Below, in pieces: positions 8,143-16,963 of a stretch of 64,000 nucleotides of DNA. Under the pieces are notes generated by a model that did no database searches, was not told where the DNA came from, and worked only from the letters and a program-made list of their open reading frames with translations. The stretch is from Paenibacillus ehimensis NBRC 15659 (GTDB lineage: Bacteria > Bacillota > Bacilli > Paenibacillales > NBRC-103111). The position numbers and the translations under genes were made by a program. The stretch is from positions 1 to 64,000 of the forward strand of contig NZ_BILX01000017.1 of NCBI RefSeq assembly GCF_004000785.1, read 5' to 3'. Position 1 is the first letter of the stretch. Each line of letters starts with the position of its first letter.

Positions 8143-9228
8143 TTAATTCTTTAGTTTATACATGCGAACCGCGCTGCGGTAGGCCCGTTTCATCCGGTCC
8201 AGCTGTCCGGCGTAAGAAGGGTCAGGCTTTGCGAGCGCCTGCCGAATCGGCACAATCCGGCACTTTTTTTCGGTGCCGTTCTTCGTCATACATACCCATG
8301 TCGGGATGTACTCGACCCCTGCGAGCCGGACGGAGCCGGAGGATGCTTTTCGGAGCTTGATGCGGACGATCAACCCGGTTAAGGCGGCATCCTTGCCGTG
8401 CAGCCGGGTGGAAATAAAATTGCCCAGCGAGTAGACCGCAAACCGTTTTCTCGTCCGGCCGCCGATGTCTTTCACCGTGCGGCACACCGCCGGCTGAAGA
8501 ACATGCGGATGCGAACCAAGCACCACATCGGCCCCCTGACGAAACAAAAAGCGGACCAGCTTCTTCTGGTGAACGGCCGGACGTTGGTGATATTCGTAGC
8601 CGCAGTGCATGCACACAATGATGAAATCGGAGATGGCCCGAAGCCGCTTCAGATCCTTCCTCATGCTCGTGCGGACAAGCTTCTTGACCCCGGCCGGCTG
8701 GCTCTTCGGAACCGGTATCCCGTTCGTGTCTCTCGTATAGGACAGAATGCCGATCCGAACCCCCTCGACCTCCTGAACACAGAGCGACCGGGATTCTTGT
8801 CGGTTGCGGTAGGTTCCGACATGGGCGATTCCGTTCTTGTCAAGCAATTCCAGCGTCCGCCTAAGCCCGCGCACGCCATAGTCCATGCAGTGGTTATTTG
8901 CAGTGGCAAGCACATTGAAGCCGGCCGCCTTCAGCGCCGAAGCGAAGGCATCCGGACAATTGAAGGTCGGATTGCCGTTCTTCGGATTGCGCCTCGGCTT
9001 CGTGTAGCCGTCGTCCGGTCCTCCGGCGAAGGTGGTCTCGAGATTGCCTATCGTCAGATGCGCATCCTGCAGATAACGGGCAACCGGCTCAAACGCCTGC
9101 CCGAAATCGTAAAGTTCGCCTTGATTGTCGGCTGAGCCGCCCTGCTTGTCACCGGTGCGCATCATCCGAATCAGCAGCGGCTTCATCAAAAGGTCGCCAA
9201 CGGCGGCAATCCTAATCTCTCTCGACAT
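8143..9228 (-). CDS. CapA-like protein (poly-gamma-glutamate capsule / metallophosphoesterase-like fold)
   Basis: From ATG 9228 the protein has 361 residues and opens directly with the CapA motif RIAAVGDLLM. It continues with IGNLETTF, LATANNHCMDYG, IVCMHCGYEY, GADVVLGSHPHVLQP and YSLGNF, all conserved PGA_cap positions with the metal-binding Asp, Asn and His residues expected for a calcineurin-like fold. No signal peptide or TM anchor is visible, unlike capsule CapA proteins, so it is probably cytosolic. The frame is open 44 codons further upstream, overlapping the dehydrogenase-like gene; an ATG at 9237 is an alternative. It ends a three-gene minus series with an arginine-oxidase-like enzyme; the divergent MurF-like ligase makes a CapA/CapB-like pairing possible. 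Confidence 0.88.
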   Translation of the reverse strand: MSREIRIAAVGDLLMKPLLIRMMRTGDKQGGSADNQGELYDFGQAFEPVARYLQDAHLTIGNLETTFAGGPDDGYTKPRRNPKNGNPTFNCPDAFASALKAAGFNVLATANNHCMDYGVRGLRRTLELLDKNGIAHVGTYRNRQESRSLCVQEVEGVRIGILSYTRDTNGIPVPKSQPAGVKKLVRTSMRKDLKRLRAISDFIIVCMHCGYEYHQRPAVHQKKLVRFLFRQGADVVLGSHPHVLQPAVCRTVKDIGGRTRKRFAVYSLGNFISTRLHGKDAALTGLIVRIKLRKASSGSVRLAGVEYIPTWVCMTKNGTEKKCRIVPIRQALAKPDPSYAGQLDRMKRAYRSAVRMYKLKN

Positions 9229-9319
9229 ACAATCCATCGTCCTCGCTATAACTGGGCTGAAATCCTCCATTCCACTATATGCAAGGCGGGCGGATTCGTT
9301 CAGCCAAATCAAACCGGGA

Positions 9320-10279
9320 TCATTCGCTTTCCGGCCTCTTCGGCACCAGAAAATCCGCATTCACGATATTCCGTGGCGTTCCGTTAATATATCCCCGTAT
9401 AGTCTCGAGCAATTCCGTCATATTGGCTTCCCGCGCGGTATCCGTATACCACGCCGTACCGGGTGTAAATACAACGTTATCAAGCCGATATAAGGGGTTG
9501 CCGGCAACCTGTGTCACGTCGTCAAGGCCCGCGCCGGCGATTTTTCCGTCCCGAAGCAGAGTGAACAACGCTTCTTCGTCCACCAGTCCGCCCCGGCTCG
9601 TGTTGATGAACAGAGCCGTCCTTTTCATCGAGGTTAGCAGCTCCGAGGTGATCATGCCTTTCGTCTTCGCATGGAACGGCACATGCAGCGAGACGACGTC
9701 GCTTCGCCGCATCACCTCGCGGATATCCGCCGCTTCCACACCCGGGACGGCCCTTCCGGACCGGTTCGCGCCGATCACATGCATCCCGAAGCCCCGGGCG
9801 ATCCGCGCCACCGCCTGCCCGATGCGGCCCGTGCCGATCAGCCCTAACGTTCGGCCTGCCAGCTCGCTTGCGAGGAACGGGCCGTACACGTGGCTCTCCC
9901 CTTGCCGGACAAGGCGGTCCGCCTGAATGATGCGCCGATTGGCCGCGAGCAGGAGGGCAAACACATGCTCCGCCACCGATTGCGCCGAATACGTCGGGCA
10001 GTTCGACACCGAGATTCCTGCGGCTCCTGCAGCCTCGATATCGACCAGATCGTATCCGGTCATGACCAGAGCGATATGTTTAAGCCTCTGCAGCTTCCCG
10101 AACGCTATTTCCCGAAGCCGCGTCCACTCCACAATCGCAATGTCTGCCTGTGACAATCGTTGAACGGCCGTCGGGATGTCGGGCCGGTCGTCATAAACTT
10201 CAAACTCTCCGAGCTTCTCCATTTCCCGCACGAAATCGTCCGGCAGGTAGGTAGGTTCATCCAGATAAACGATCCTCAC
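9320..10279 (-). CDS. D-2-hydroxyacid dehydrogenase-fold protein lacking catalytic Glu and His
   Basis: This 319-residue protein starts at GTG 10279, overlapping the upstream stop (GTGA). It has the NAD-binding Rossmann motif GLIGTGRIGQAVAR (about 146-159), a downstream TSRGGLVDEEAL, and the catalytic Arg229. Two members of the Arg-Glu-His set are absent. The usual DVFExEP is replaced by DDVTQVAGNPL, and the usual TPHxAWYT reads TPGTAWYT with Gly274 in place of His. It should still bind NAD(H) but is unlikely to be a standard 2-ketoacid reductase. Next to an arginine-oxidase-like enzyme, reduction of an imine, as Ind5 does after Ind4 in indolmycin biosynthesis, is an attractive guess. Confidence 0.85.
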   Translation of the reverse strand: MRIVYLDEPTYLPDDFVREMEKLGEFEVYDDRPDIPTAVQRLSQADIAIVEWTRLREIAFGKLQRLKHIALVMTGYDLVDIEAAGAAGISVSNCPTYSAQSVAEHVFALLLAANRRIIQADRLVRQGESHVYGPFLASELAGRTLGLIGTGRIGQAVARIARGFGMHVIGANRSGRAVPGVEAADIREVMRRSDVVSLHVPFHAKTKGMITSELLTSMKRTALFINTSRGGLVDEEALFTLLRDGKIAGAGLDDVTQVAGNPLYRLDNVVFTPGTAWYTDTAREANMTELLETIRGYINGTPRNIVNADFLVPKRPESE

Positions 10280-11424
10280 GCCGGATCCGTCCTATTCGTC
10301 AGGAGTGCCGATTTCAAAATGTTGCAGGCCTCGGCGAACATGTCGGGACATCGGGCAAGCGCGACCCGGATATATCGCTCTCCCTGTCCATGGTCGTGCC
10401 AGTAAAAATGATCCCCCGGCAAAATCCCGAGCCCCAGCCGCTGCAGGCGGTCCACCAGGTCGAGGCTGCGTATCCTGGGGTCCGCGATGCGAAGCCATTC
10501 GACACTGATCGTCGAATCCGGATTGTTCAAGAGAAGCCCGGAGGAGCGAATCGCTTCCCTCAGCGTTTGGCGGTTCCGGTCAATCGTTTCCCACAGGACG
10601 GACCGCAGTCCGTGCCGTGCTGTGTCCTTCAAATATTCGATCAGCAGCTGCAGAATGAAAGGCGAAACGTTCAGCAGAATATCGTTGTGAAGCTCAAGCA
10701 TATCCTCGGCCAAATCTTGGCTCATCGCCAGGATGCTGCATTTCAGATCCTGGGTTGGCCATGTTTTTCCCGTGTCCTCCACCATCAAATAGCTGATGTT
10801 CGACCTCTCCAGCAGCTCGTACTGATCCCATGAAGGCTTTCGCGAGAAAAATCGGAACGTGCAGTCGACGATAAGCAGCTTGCCGTATAGGCCGCACAGC
10901 GCAACAAGCTTCTCCCACTCTTCCTGCGACAGCTCGAAGCCCGTCGGGTTGTTGGGCAGCGTAATGAACACCGCATCCGCCGCAAGATCCGCGAACGTCC
11001 CTTCCATCCGGTCGAGCCTGAGCTCCTCCTCATGCAGCGGCGTCAAGGCTACGTTTCTTCTTTGCAGCAGCGTCGCCAGATTGTCGAAGCAGGGATGCAG
11101 CAGCGCGGTGCTCATTTCCCGCGAAGCCAAAAAAGTAGCGATCAAATCGGTCGATAACGAAGCCGAGTAACAGAACAGCGTGCGGGTCAGACCGGCGGCG
11201 GTCGGCTGTCCGGCCAAGGTGTAGAACAAGCGCCGGAACTCGTCTTCCAACTCCGCTTGTCTCGCCGCTTCCGCCTGATCGAACAAGTCGGGCAGCCGCC
11301 CGATAATTTGCCGCTGCGCATAAGTCTGCGGCTGATGGGCATGACCGTCGGCGACATTAAACAGCTGATTGATGCCGATCGATTCATATCTTGTCAGATT
11401 CGGCATCCGCTCCAATGATTTCAC
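10276..11424 (-). CDS. PLP-dependent arginine oxidase/hydroxylase-like enzyme (MppP/Ind4/RohP type)
   Basis: The protein has 382 residues from GTG 11424, which has GGAGAG 8 bases upstream; the frame stays open far beyond but there it is antisense to the divergent ligase. It has fold-type I aminotransferase features: PNNPTG (158-162), Asp187 in IVDCTF and Lys220 in VEDTGKTWPTQDLK. The N-terminal LTRYE and NVADGHAHQ place Thr11, Glu14, Asp26 and His28 where, from memory, the O2-using arginine oxidase MppP has its key Thr, Glu, Asp and His residues. SCYS-like FCYSASLS, HPCFDN and DILLNVSPFI also match that family. Known members oxidise free L-arginine to 4,5-dehydro- or 4-hydroxy-2-oxo derivatives. 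It heads the dehydrogenase-like and CapA-like genes. Confidence 0.85.
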   Translation of the reverse strand: MKSLERMPNLTRYESIGINQLFNVADGHAHQPQTYAQRQIIGRLPDLFDQAEAARQAELEDEFRRLFYTLAGQPTAAGLTRTLFCYSASLSTDLIATFLASREMSTALLHPCFDNLATLLQRRNVALTPLHEEELRLDRMEGTFADLAADAVFITLPNNPTGFELSQEEWEKLVALCGLYGKLLIVDCTFRFFSRKPSWDQYELLERSNISYLMVEDTGKTWPTQDLKCSILAMSQDLAEDMLELHNDILLNVSPFILQLLIEYLKDTARHGLRSVLWETIDRNRQTLREAIRSSGLLLNNPDSTISVEWLRIADPRIRSLDLVDRLQRLGLGILPGDHFYWHDHGQGERYIRVALARCPDMFAEACNILKSALLTNRTDPA

Positions 11425-11539
11425 TCGTCTCACTCTCCATTCGCAGATCAAAGGGTTAGTCATCTTACACCATATGGGTATCCCCTGTTGCCGGACTCGT
11501 ACAAACGCCCATTTTTTCCTATATACCCACTCCATCCGG

Positions 11540-11569
11540 TTGCTCACGGCGTAGACTAAAGCGTATATT
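11540..11569 (+). promoter_or_regulatory. Promoter of the MurF-like ligase gene
   Basis: TTGCTC (11540-11545) and TATATT (11564-11569) are 18 bp apart, 24 bp before the ATG at 11593. AAGGTGGG lies between the -10 box and the start, giving a very short leader. The divergent arginine-oxidase series starts 116 bp away in the other direction, so the two units could share regulation. Confidence 0.55.
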
Positions 11570-11592
11570 CGCTGTGAAAAGGTGGGATTTAC

Positions 11593-12696
11593 ATGCCGCA
11601 ACGGAACATTCCCGTCATCGCCGTGACAGGCAGCGCGGGAAAAACGACCACGAAAGAAATGATCGCTTCCATCCTGCGGAGACGGTGGACCATTTTCAAA
11701 TCGGCGTCGAACTGGAATTTGCCCGCGAACACCCGCAAGCACGCCAAGCAGATTCATGCCCGGCACCGGGCGGCCGTGCTCGAATTCGGAATGCTTCGCA
11801 AAGGCCATATTCGCGAACATTGCCGCTTGATCAAACCGGGCTACGGCGTCATTACCAATGTCGGAACGGCGCATATCGGCAATGTCGGACACCGGGTCCA
11901 AGGCATCGCCAGCGCGAAGTCGGAGCTGATCCGGCACATGCGGAAGACCGGAACGCTCGTCCTGAATGCGGATAACGCGAATTCCAGGCTGCTGTCCGTC
12001 AAAGGATTTCGAGGAAGGCTGCTGAAGGTCGGCATCCGCAACAAAGCCCATTACAAGGCGCGCGGCATCCGTGCCCTAAGACGGGGAGTTGCTTTCCGGG
12101 TTCGGCTGAACGGGAAAGAGGAACGATTTTTCATTCCGTGTCTGGGAGTTCATAACGTGTACAATGCTCTGAATGCCATTGCCATTACACGCAGCTTGGG
12201 CTTCACGGCGGATGAAATCCGCAAGGGGTTGGCGAACTATCCGATTCCGTACCGCCGATTGGTCCGAACCGACCTGCCAAGGCGAATCACCTTGATCGAC
12301 GATACGTTCAGTTCCAATCCCGATGCGACCAAGACCGCTCTCGACACGCTCGCTTCGGTTAGCAGAAAGCATAAAATTGCCATCATCGGCTATATGAAGG
12401 ATATGGGAAAATACGCCATCAGAGCCCATGTCGGGGTTGGAAAATATGCTGCCAGGAAAAGACTCACCCGGCTCTATACCGTCGGAAAGCTCGCGCGGCA
12501 CATCGCGGCGGGCGCCAGAAAAGCCGGATTCCCCGCAACTCGCATCCGCAGCTTCGCGTCCAGGCCGCGGCTTCATAAAGCGCTTGCCGGGGCAATCAAG
12601 CCGGACACCGCGATCCTGGTCAAAGGCACCCATTTATTAAAGCTGGAGAAGACCGTTTCTTTCCTGAAACGCAGCTTATCCCGCAAACGGTCGTAA
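11593..12696 (+). CDS. Short MurF-like (Mur ligase family) amide ligase
   Basis: This 367-residue protein has the Mur central-domain ATP site VTGSAGKTTTKEM (P-loop Lys17) only 13 residues from its start, Glu64 in LEFGM, TNVGTAHIGNVG, the probable carbamylated Lys109 in ASAKSELI, and the C-terminal domain with DDTFSSNPDATK and YMKDMGKY. Real MurF is about 450 residues; the N-terminal domain that binds the UDP-sugar peptide is missing. It therefore should form an ATP-dependent amide bond on a free acid, as CapB/PgsB, MurT or cyanophycin-type ligases do, not on a wall precursor. It is divergent from the arginine oxidase, reductase-like and CapA-like genes. It is very rich in Arg and Lys. Confidence 0.85.
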   Translation: MPQRNIPVIAVTGSAGKTTTKEMIASILRRRWTIFKSASNWNLPANTRKHAKQIHARHRAAVLEFGMLRKGHIREHCRLIKPGYGVITNVGTAHIGNVGHRVQGIASAKSELIRHMRKTGTLVLNADNANSRLLSVKGFRGRLLKVGIRNKAHYKARGIRALRRGVAFRVRLNGKEERFFIPCLGVHNVYNALNAIAITRSLGFTADEIRKGLANYPIPYRRLVRTDLPRRITLIDDTFSSNPDATKTALDTLASVSRKHKIAIIGYMKDMGKYAIRAHVGVGKYAARKRLTRLYTVGKLARHIAAGARKAGFPATRIRSFASRPRLHKALAGAIKPDTAILVKGTHLLKLEKTVSFLKRSLSRKRS

Positions 12697-12710
12697 GACA
12701 GACCCGACAA

Positions 12711-12737
12711 GTCCCGGCGCACGGGACACTTTTTTTG
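12711..12737 (+). terminator. Terminator after the MurF-like gene
   Basis: GTCCCG (12711-12716), a 5-base loop and CGGGAC (12722-12727) form a GC-rich stem followed by ACTTTTTTT. It lies 15 bp after the ligase stop. Confidence 0.8.
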
Positions 12738-12844
12738 TAAAACACCTCAAAAATTTGATAGGGCCGCCGATATTATAGGAGAGGAAAAACTGAAAGCATT
12801 TGGAAGGTTTCCTTCACATCCAAGAAAGGTCAAGGGGCTCTGAA

Positions 12845-15445
12845 ATGAACATTTGGGAATTACTAGGCATTTCACCTACGCTTGATGTCAGCGCCATTAA
12901 ACGCGCCTATGCCAAGAAGCTAAAGGTCTATCATCCCGAAGACGATCCGGAGGGCTTCCAACGATTGCGGGAAGCGTATGAGCGGGCGCTGAAAGAAGCG
13001 AAGTATCTCAAGGAAGCGCAGCAGCCGATTCAGTCAAGCTACGTGGAGCCGGCAACCGGTCCGCATGCCGAACCGGTTCAACCTGACGCGCCGAATCGCG
13101 AACCGGCTTCATGGCTTGATTCCGCTCCCGCAACTCCCTCTCCCTCCCACTCGTTTGTCGAAGAGACGATGCAGCAAATCGAAGCTTTATATGACAAACT
13201 GCCGACGAGGACCGATGCAGGCTTATGGAGAGAGCTGCTCGCTCAAGAAGAGCTCTGGAATATGAATGTCAAGGCCGCTTTGAACGAACGGCTGTTAGCG
13301 TTTCTGTCCGAGCATGGCCACCTGCCTAAGCCGGTTTGGGCGCTGCTGGACGAGCATTTCTTGTGGTCAAGCCAAGAAAGGGAATTATACAAGCGTTACC
13401 CGGAAGATTTCGTCGATTATTTGTTGATGGAAATAACCAAACCCTGGGAGCTGCGCTACGAGTTTATTCCGGAAACGATCGATTATGAGGCGTTTATCGG
13501 CTACCGGGACGCTGCCCAGCATGCGCTGATGCACAACGATCTGGAGGCGGCCGAGCCGTATCTGGCTGCGGCCCGGGACTTGTTTGCGGATGATCCGGAC
13601 CTGCTCCGATTGATCGGCAATTTTTACGTTCGCACAGGCGACCTGGAGCATGCGCTCCAAACTTACAGCCGCTTGATCGATATCCACCCGGCAGATCTTG
13701 ACGGATTTATCCACCGCGCCGCCCTGTCGCTGGAAGCGGGGAATCTGCGACAGGCGTTCTCCGATTACCAGCATATTTTGTCGCATACGTCTGACGATCT
13801 GCAGGCCCTCAGCGGACTGGCACGCTGTTACATAGCCTATGACAAGTTAGCTGAAGCCAAATCGCTGCTCGAGCTCATCATCGCACAGTATCCGTTCGAC
13901 CTCGATTCGCGCATCCGGCTAATGGATGTGAACAAGCAGCTTGCCGGCAAACTGCGTACGGAGTTGACTTTTTCGCCCGAGCAGGTCGAGCTGCAGTTTG
14001 CGCTGGCCCAAATTTATTTTGATTTGGAACAGTTTGACCCCTGCTGCAAGGCGTTTGACAACCTTCAGTCTTTGACCGCCTTGAACTCCGACATGTATTT
14101 GCTGTGGGCGCGCGCGTTATTTCAGCGGGGATCGAAGAACAAGGCCTTCGAGCTATTCGGAAAGGCATGGACCGCAGCACAGACGGAAGGCGTCAACGGC
14201 TACGAAATTCTCGTGCATCGGGGAATGGCTTACCTGAAAGCGGGGAACACGAAGCTTGCGGTCCGCGACCTGTCTGCGGCGCTGCGGATGAACGAGTATG
14301 ACGCTGCCGTTCTCGGCCATTTGGCGACCGCCTGTCTGAACGAAAAGCAGTGGCACGAAGGGATCGGGTTTGCCGATCGCGCGATTTCCATCGATCCGTC
14401 CAACTGGTATTTTTATTCCGTCAGAGGCCTCTGCCACTATAATTTGAACAACAACAGAGAAGCTCTTCACGACCATGCCGTCGTGGTGGAGCACGAGTTT
14501 GATTTTGACGAAGCGTGGTTCCGGAAAGGGATGCTGCATTTGCGTCTGGGCCAATATCCCGAGGCCATTACATGCTTTGAAACCGAGATGGCTTGGAATA
14601 ACGACAAGTATTCCTACTATTATGTTGCCGGCGCGTGTTTTCTGAATCGCGATTACAAGGCCGCTCTTGAGGCGATCCGCAAATTTAAACTGGCTTTTCC
14701 CGACGATTCAAGCGGCTATGTGATCGAGGGCGATATTTATCGTGCCATGGGGGATGAAGCCAAGGCGAAGGAAATCTATTTCAAGGCGGCGGAATTGTTT
14801 GAGGACGAATACTACCCGACTCAGGTGGCCTTGTACTACCTCCTGAAGGAATGGAATCCGGAGAAGTACAAGCAAATGGCTTCCTTTATCCGCCGGCTTG
14901 CCGATGGCTGGCCGGACAATACTTGGGTGCAGCTCGAACGATTCAAGTTCGTCGTCAACACGAAGTCATGGGAGTACATCCCCAATATGGTGAAGAATTA
15001 TTTTGTGCGCTTCAGCGACGACCCGTCTTATGATTCCTTGATTTGGCTGTACTCCGGGGTAGCTTATTACCATGAGGGAAAATATGCGGAAAGCATCGAA
15101 AGCTTAAAGCGCGCGCATGAGCTTGGGGAGAGAAAAAGCGCCAGCATCTACTTAAGCATGGCGCACGTCAAGCAGGAACGGATGGCGGAAGCGTTGTCCT
15201 ACGCCTTGCAGGCTTGTCAGGAAGATCCGGATAACGAGGAGTACCGCTTATTTTATAACCAGCTCCAGGATCCGACGGATAAAAAATCGCTTTGGGGGCT
15301 GCTCGGCATCAAAAAGAAGTCTTCCCGCCATATTCCGGAGACGCTTTTCCTGAAGCATCAGGATGTGGGCGACGTACTCGACCTGCATTTTATGCTGGAT
15401 GAAGAGGAAGACGAAGACGAGGATGGGGAGGACGAAGATGAGTAG
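12845..15445 (+). CDS. Degenerate J-domain plus TPR repeat protein
   Basis: From ATG 12845 (AAGGGG 8 bases upstream) the protein has 866 residues. The first about 65 residues form a J-domain-like helical pair ([43 protein letters not shown] cut here: the key tripeptide HPD is changed to HPED). A spacer rich in Pro and Glu follows, then at least ten TPR-like helical repeats from about 230 to 800, and an extremely acidic C-terminal tail of Asp and Glu. The HPD change suggests it does not stimulate DnaK normally. It is probably a cytosolic scaffold, translationally coupled to the DUF1266 gene by an 8-bp overlap. Confidence 0.85.
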   Translation: MNIWELLGISPTLDVSAIKRAYAKKLKVYHPEDDPEGFQRLREAYERALKEAKYLKEAQQPIQSSYVEPATGPHAEPVQPDAPNREPASWLDSAPATPSPSHSFVEETMQQIEALYDKLPTRTDAGLWRELLAQEELWNMNVKAALNERLLAFLSEHGHLPKPVWALLDEHFLWSSQERELYKRYPEDFVDYLLMEITKPWELRYEFIPETIDYEAFIGYRDAAQHALMHNDLEAAEPYLAAARDLFADDPDLLRLIGNFYVRTGDLEHALQTYSRLIDIHPADLDGFIHRAALSLEAGNLRQAFSDYQHILSHTSDDLQALSGLARCYIAYDKLAEAKSLLELIIAQYPFDLDSRIRLMDVNKQLAGKLRTELTFSPEQVELQFALAQIYFDLEQFDPCCKAFDNLQSLTALNSDMYLLWARALFQRGSKNKAFELFGKAWTAAQTEGVNGYEILVHRGMAYLKAGNTKLAVRDLSAALRMNEYDAAVLGHLATACLNEKQWHEGIGFADRAISIDPSNWYFYSVRGLCHYNLNNNREALHDHAVVVEHEFDFDEAWFRKGMLHLRLGQYPEAITCFETEMAWNNDKYSYYYVAGACFLNRDYKAALEAIRKFKLAFPDDSSGYVIEGDIYRAMGDEAKAKEIYFKAAELFEDEYYPTQVALYYLLKEWNPEKYKQMASFIRRLADGWPDNTWVQLERFKFVVNTKSWEYIPNMVKNYFVRFSDDPSYDSLIWLYSGVAYYHEGKYAESIESLKRAHELGERKSASIYLSMAHVKQERMAEALSYALQACQEDPDNEEYRLFYNQLQDPTDKKSLWGLLGIKKKSSRHIPETLFLKHQDVGDVLDLHFMLDEEEDEDEDGEDEDE

Positions 15446-16136
15446 GGACAGTCAAAGCGGCTCCAACTTGACCGAACTATGGTGTATCGCGTTATGCGCC
15501 GTATTATACGAGATGAACGGGTTCGATCCCGGCGATGACAACGAAGCGGAGTCCGTCCAAAAAAATATCGAAAGGCATAAGCAGTCCTTTCAACGGGACT
15601 GGGGGATCGAGAACAAGGACGATTTGATGAGAAATCTTCAATGGCTGGCCGAAGAGGGGCATCGCGAGTCGTTCAATAAGATACGCTCTTTTCTGTCCGC
15701 ATTGTCCGAAGCCGAACAAACGAAATATATCGAATCGATCCCGAAAACGACGCAGCGGTACCGGGAGCATCAGCTTGTCAAAGCTTATATGAACCGGCTG
15801 CCGGCTGCGGGGATTGCGGCGTGGGATTTAGGCCGATATGCATTTTTATGCCGAAAAGGCGCTGTCATGGGCTTCATCACCAAGGAAAAATCGCTGGAGC
15901 TGGTACAGCCGATTGTTGCGGTTGCTCAACAAGCCTATTCCGGCTGGCGCGAATACGGGACCGGCTATTTGGCCGGAAGACAATTTTGGTGGGCGCAGCC
16001 CACGGCGGCGAGCGCGCAGGAAATGGCGGGCTATGTCCGCAACCTGCTCCTGAATGCCGACAGCCTGTGGAACCGGCTGGAGTGGGAGGTGCCGCTTGAA
16101 GAGACGGCCGGGCAGCCGTCTAACCCTTTGGCATAA
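15438..16136 (+). CDS. DUF1266 domain protein
   Basis: This 232-residue protein starts at ATG 15438, overlapping the preceding stop by 8 bp. Motifs are [39 protein letters not shown] and a Trp-rich [18 protein letters not shown] region, matching the DUF1266 pattern also seen in E. coli YbeR/YbeU. There the family is encoded beside J-domain-like genes (YbeS, YbeV), and the same pairing occurs here, which supports a joint function. The biochemical role is unknown. Confidence 0.8.
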   Translation: MSRDSQSGSNLTELWCIALCAVLYEMNGFDPGDDNEAESVQKNIERHKQSFQRDWGIENKDDLMRNLQWLAEEGHRESFNKIRSFLSALSEAEQTKYIESIPKTTQRYREHQLVKAYMNRLPAAGIAAWDLGRYAFLCRKGAVMGFITKEKSLELVQPIVAVAQQAYSGWREYGTGYLAGRQFWWAQPTAASAQEMAGYVRNLLLNADSLWNRLEWEVPLEETAGQPSNPLA

Positions 16137-16164
16137 CGACTTCGAATTTGTATCCGCGAGCTAT

Positions 16165-16190
16165 AGCCGGACGGCATCGTCCGGCTTCTT
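16165..16190 (+). terminator. Hairpin after the TPR/DUF1266 operon
   Basis: A perfect 9-bp stem AGCCGGACG/CGTCCGGCT (16165-16173 with 16178-16186) with loop GCAT is followed by TCTTCG. The U-tract is weak. It lies between two convergent genes and could serve the plus-strand operon. Confidence 0.6.
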
Positions 16191-16231
16191 CGCCGCGAAG
16201 CAAAAAACCGCCTTGCCGCAGCAAGCCGGTA

Positions 16232-16939
16232 TTATAAGCGGTAGGTCGACGGGTAGTCGCGGTCTTCCGCATGCCAGCCGCCATTCATGACAAAATAGAA
16301 CGTTGCATGAACGAGCAGAATGACCAAACCGAACAATAAGCAGAACAGCACGGACGGCCCGTTCAAGCTTTCCCCGATGAGACTCACGAGCGCTTTCGCA
16401 TCGGTCAGCGCATCCCAGCTGTTCAGCCGGTATTCGCGTCCGAGCAAAATTCCGTACCCGCCCAGCATGGACACCACAACCACAAACAGCCACGAAACGC
16501 CGCTCCCGAACCTTCGCATGACCTGGTACTGAACCAAATAGGCGGAGCCGAAGCCAAGCAAGCATCCATTCCACGAGATCAGCAGCATGACCAGCAAATC
16601 ATACCAGTAGCGGAACGTCCATCGTCCGGCCTCGACATACCAAGCTTTTTGAAGCGTGAGATGAATGAGGTCCGTCACGATATAGGGCGCATTCGGAAAA
16701 AACAGCAGCCAAGCCGCCCCGAGAGCAGCCGCGACGGCGGAACGGACCCACCCGGAAGCCAGCCGCTTTCCGAGCCACGTTGAGGCGACGGCAAGCAGCA
16801 GCGGAATCCAAGCCAGGAACAAATTCCACAGCAGGAAATCGAAATACGTTTTATTGCGGAATGCATAGTAAAGCAGAGTGCAGATCAGGGACAACAGTCC
16901 CATGGAGAGAACAAACTTTCCAGAATGCAGTTTTTTCAT
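16232..16939 (-). CDS. DUF1361 integral membrane protein
   Basis: This 235-residue protein starts at ATG 16939, chosen because AAGGAGG is 5 bases upstream; a GTG 15 bases earlier would lie before that site. It has about six TM segments and the DUF1361 signatures NLFLAWIPL, LFFPNAPYIVTDLIHL and RYWYDLLVML. Its function is unknown. It lies 24 bp downstream of a TetR regulator on the same strand and is probably under its control. Confidence 0.88.
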   Translation of the reverse strand: MKKLHSGKFVLSMGLLSLICTLLYYAFRNKTYFDFLLWNLFLAWIPLLLAVASTWLGKRLASGWVRSAVAAALGAAWLLFFPNAPYIVTDLIHLTLQKAWYVEAGRWTFRYWYDLLVMLLISWNGCLLGFGSAYLVQYQVMRRFGSGVSWLFVVVVSMLGGYGILLGREYRLNSWDALTDAKALVSLIGESLNGPSVLFCLLFGLVILLVHATFYFVMNGGWHAEDRDYPSTYRL

Positions 16940-16963
16940 CCGGCCCTCCTTCACATGCCATTT

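Noticed and set aside
10276..12051. A 591-codon open frame that would add 209 residues to the arginine-oxidase-like protein
   Set aside because: The extra part is antisense to the MurF-like gene, has no domain, and a GTG with a good ribosome site exists at 11424.
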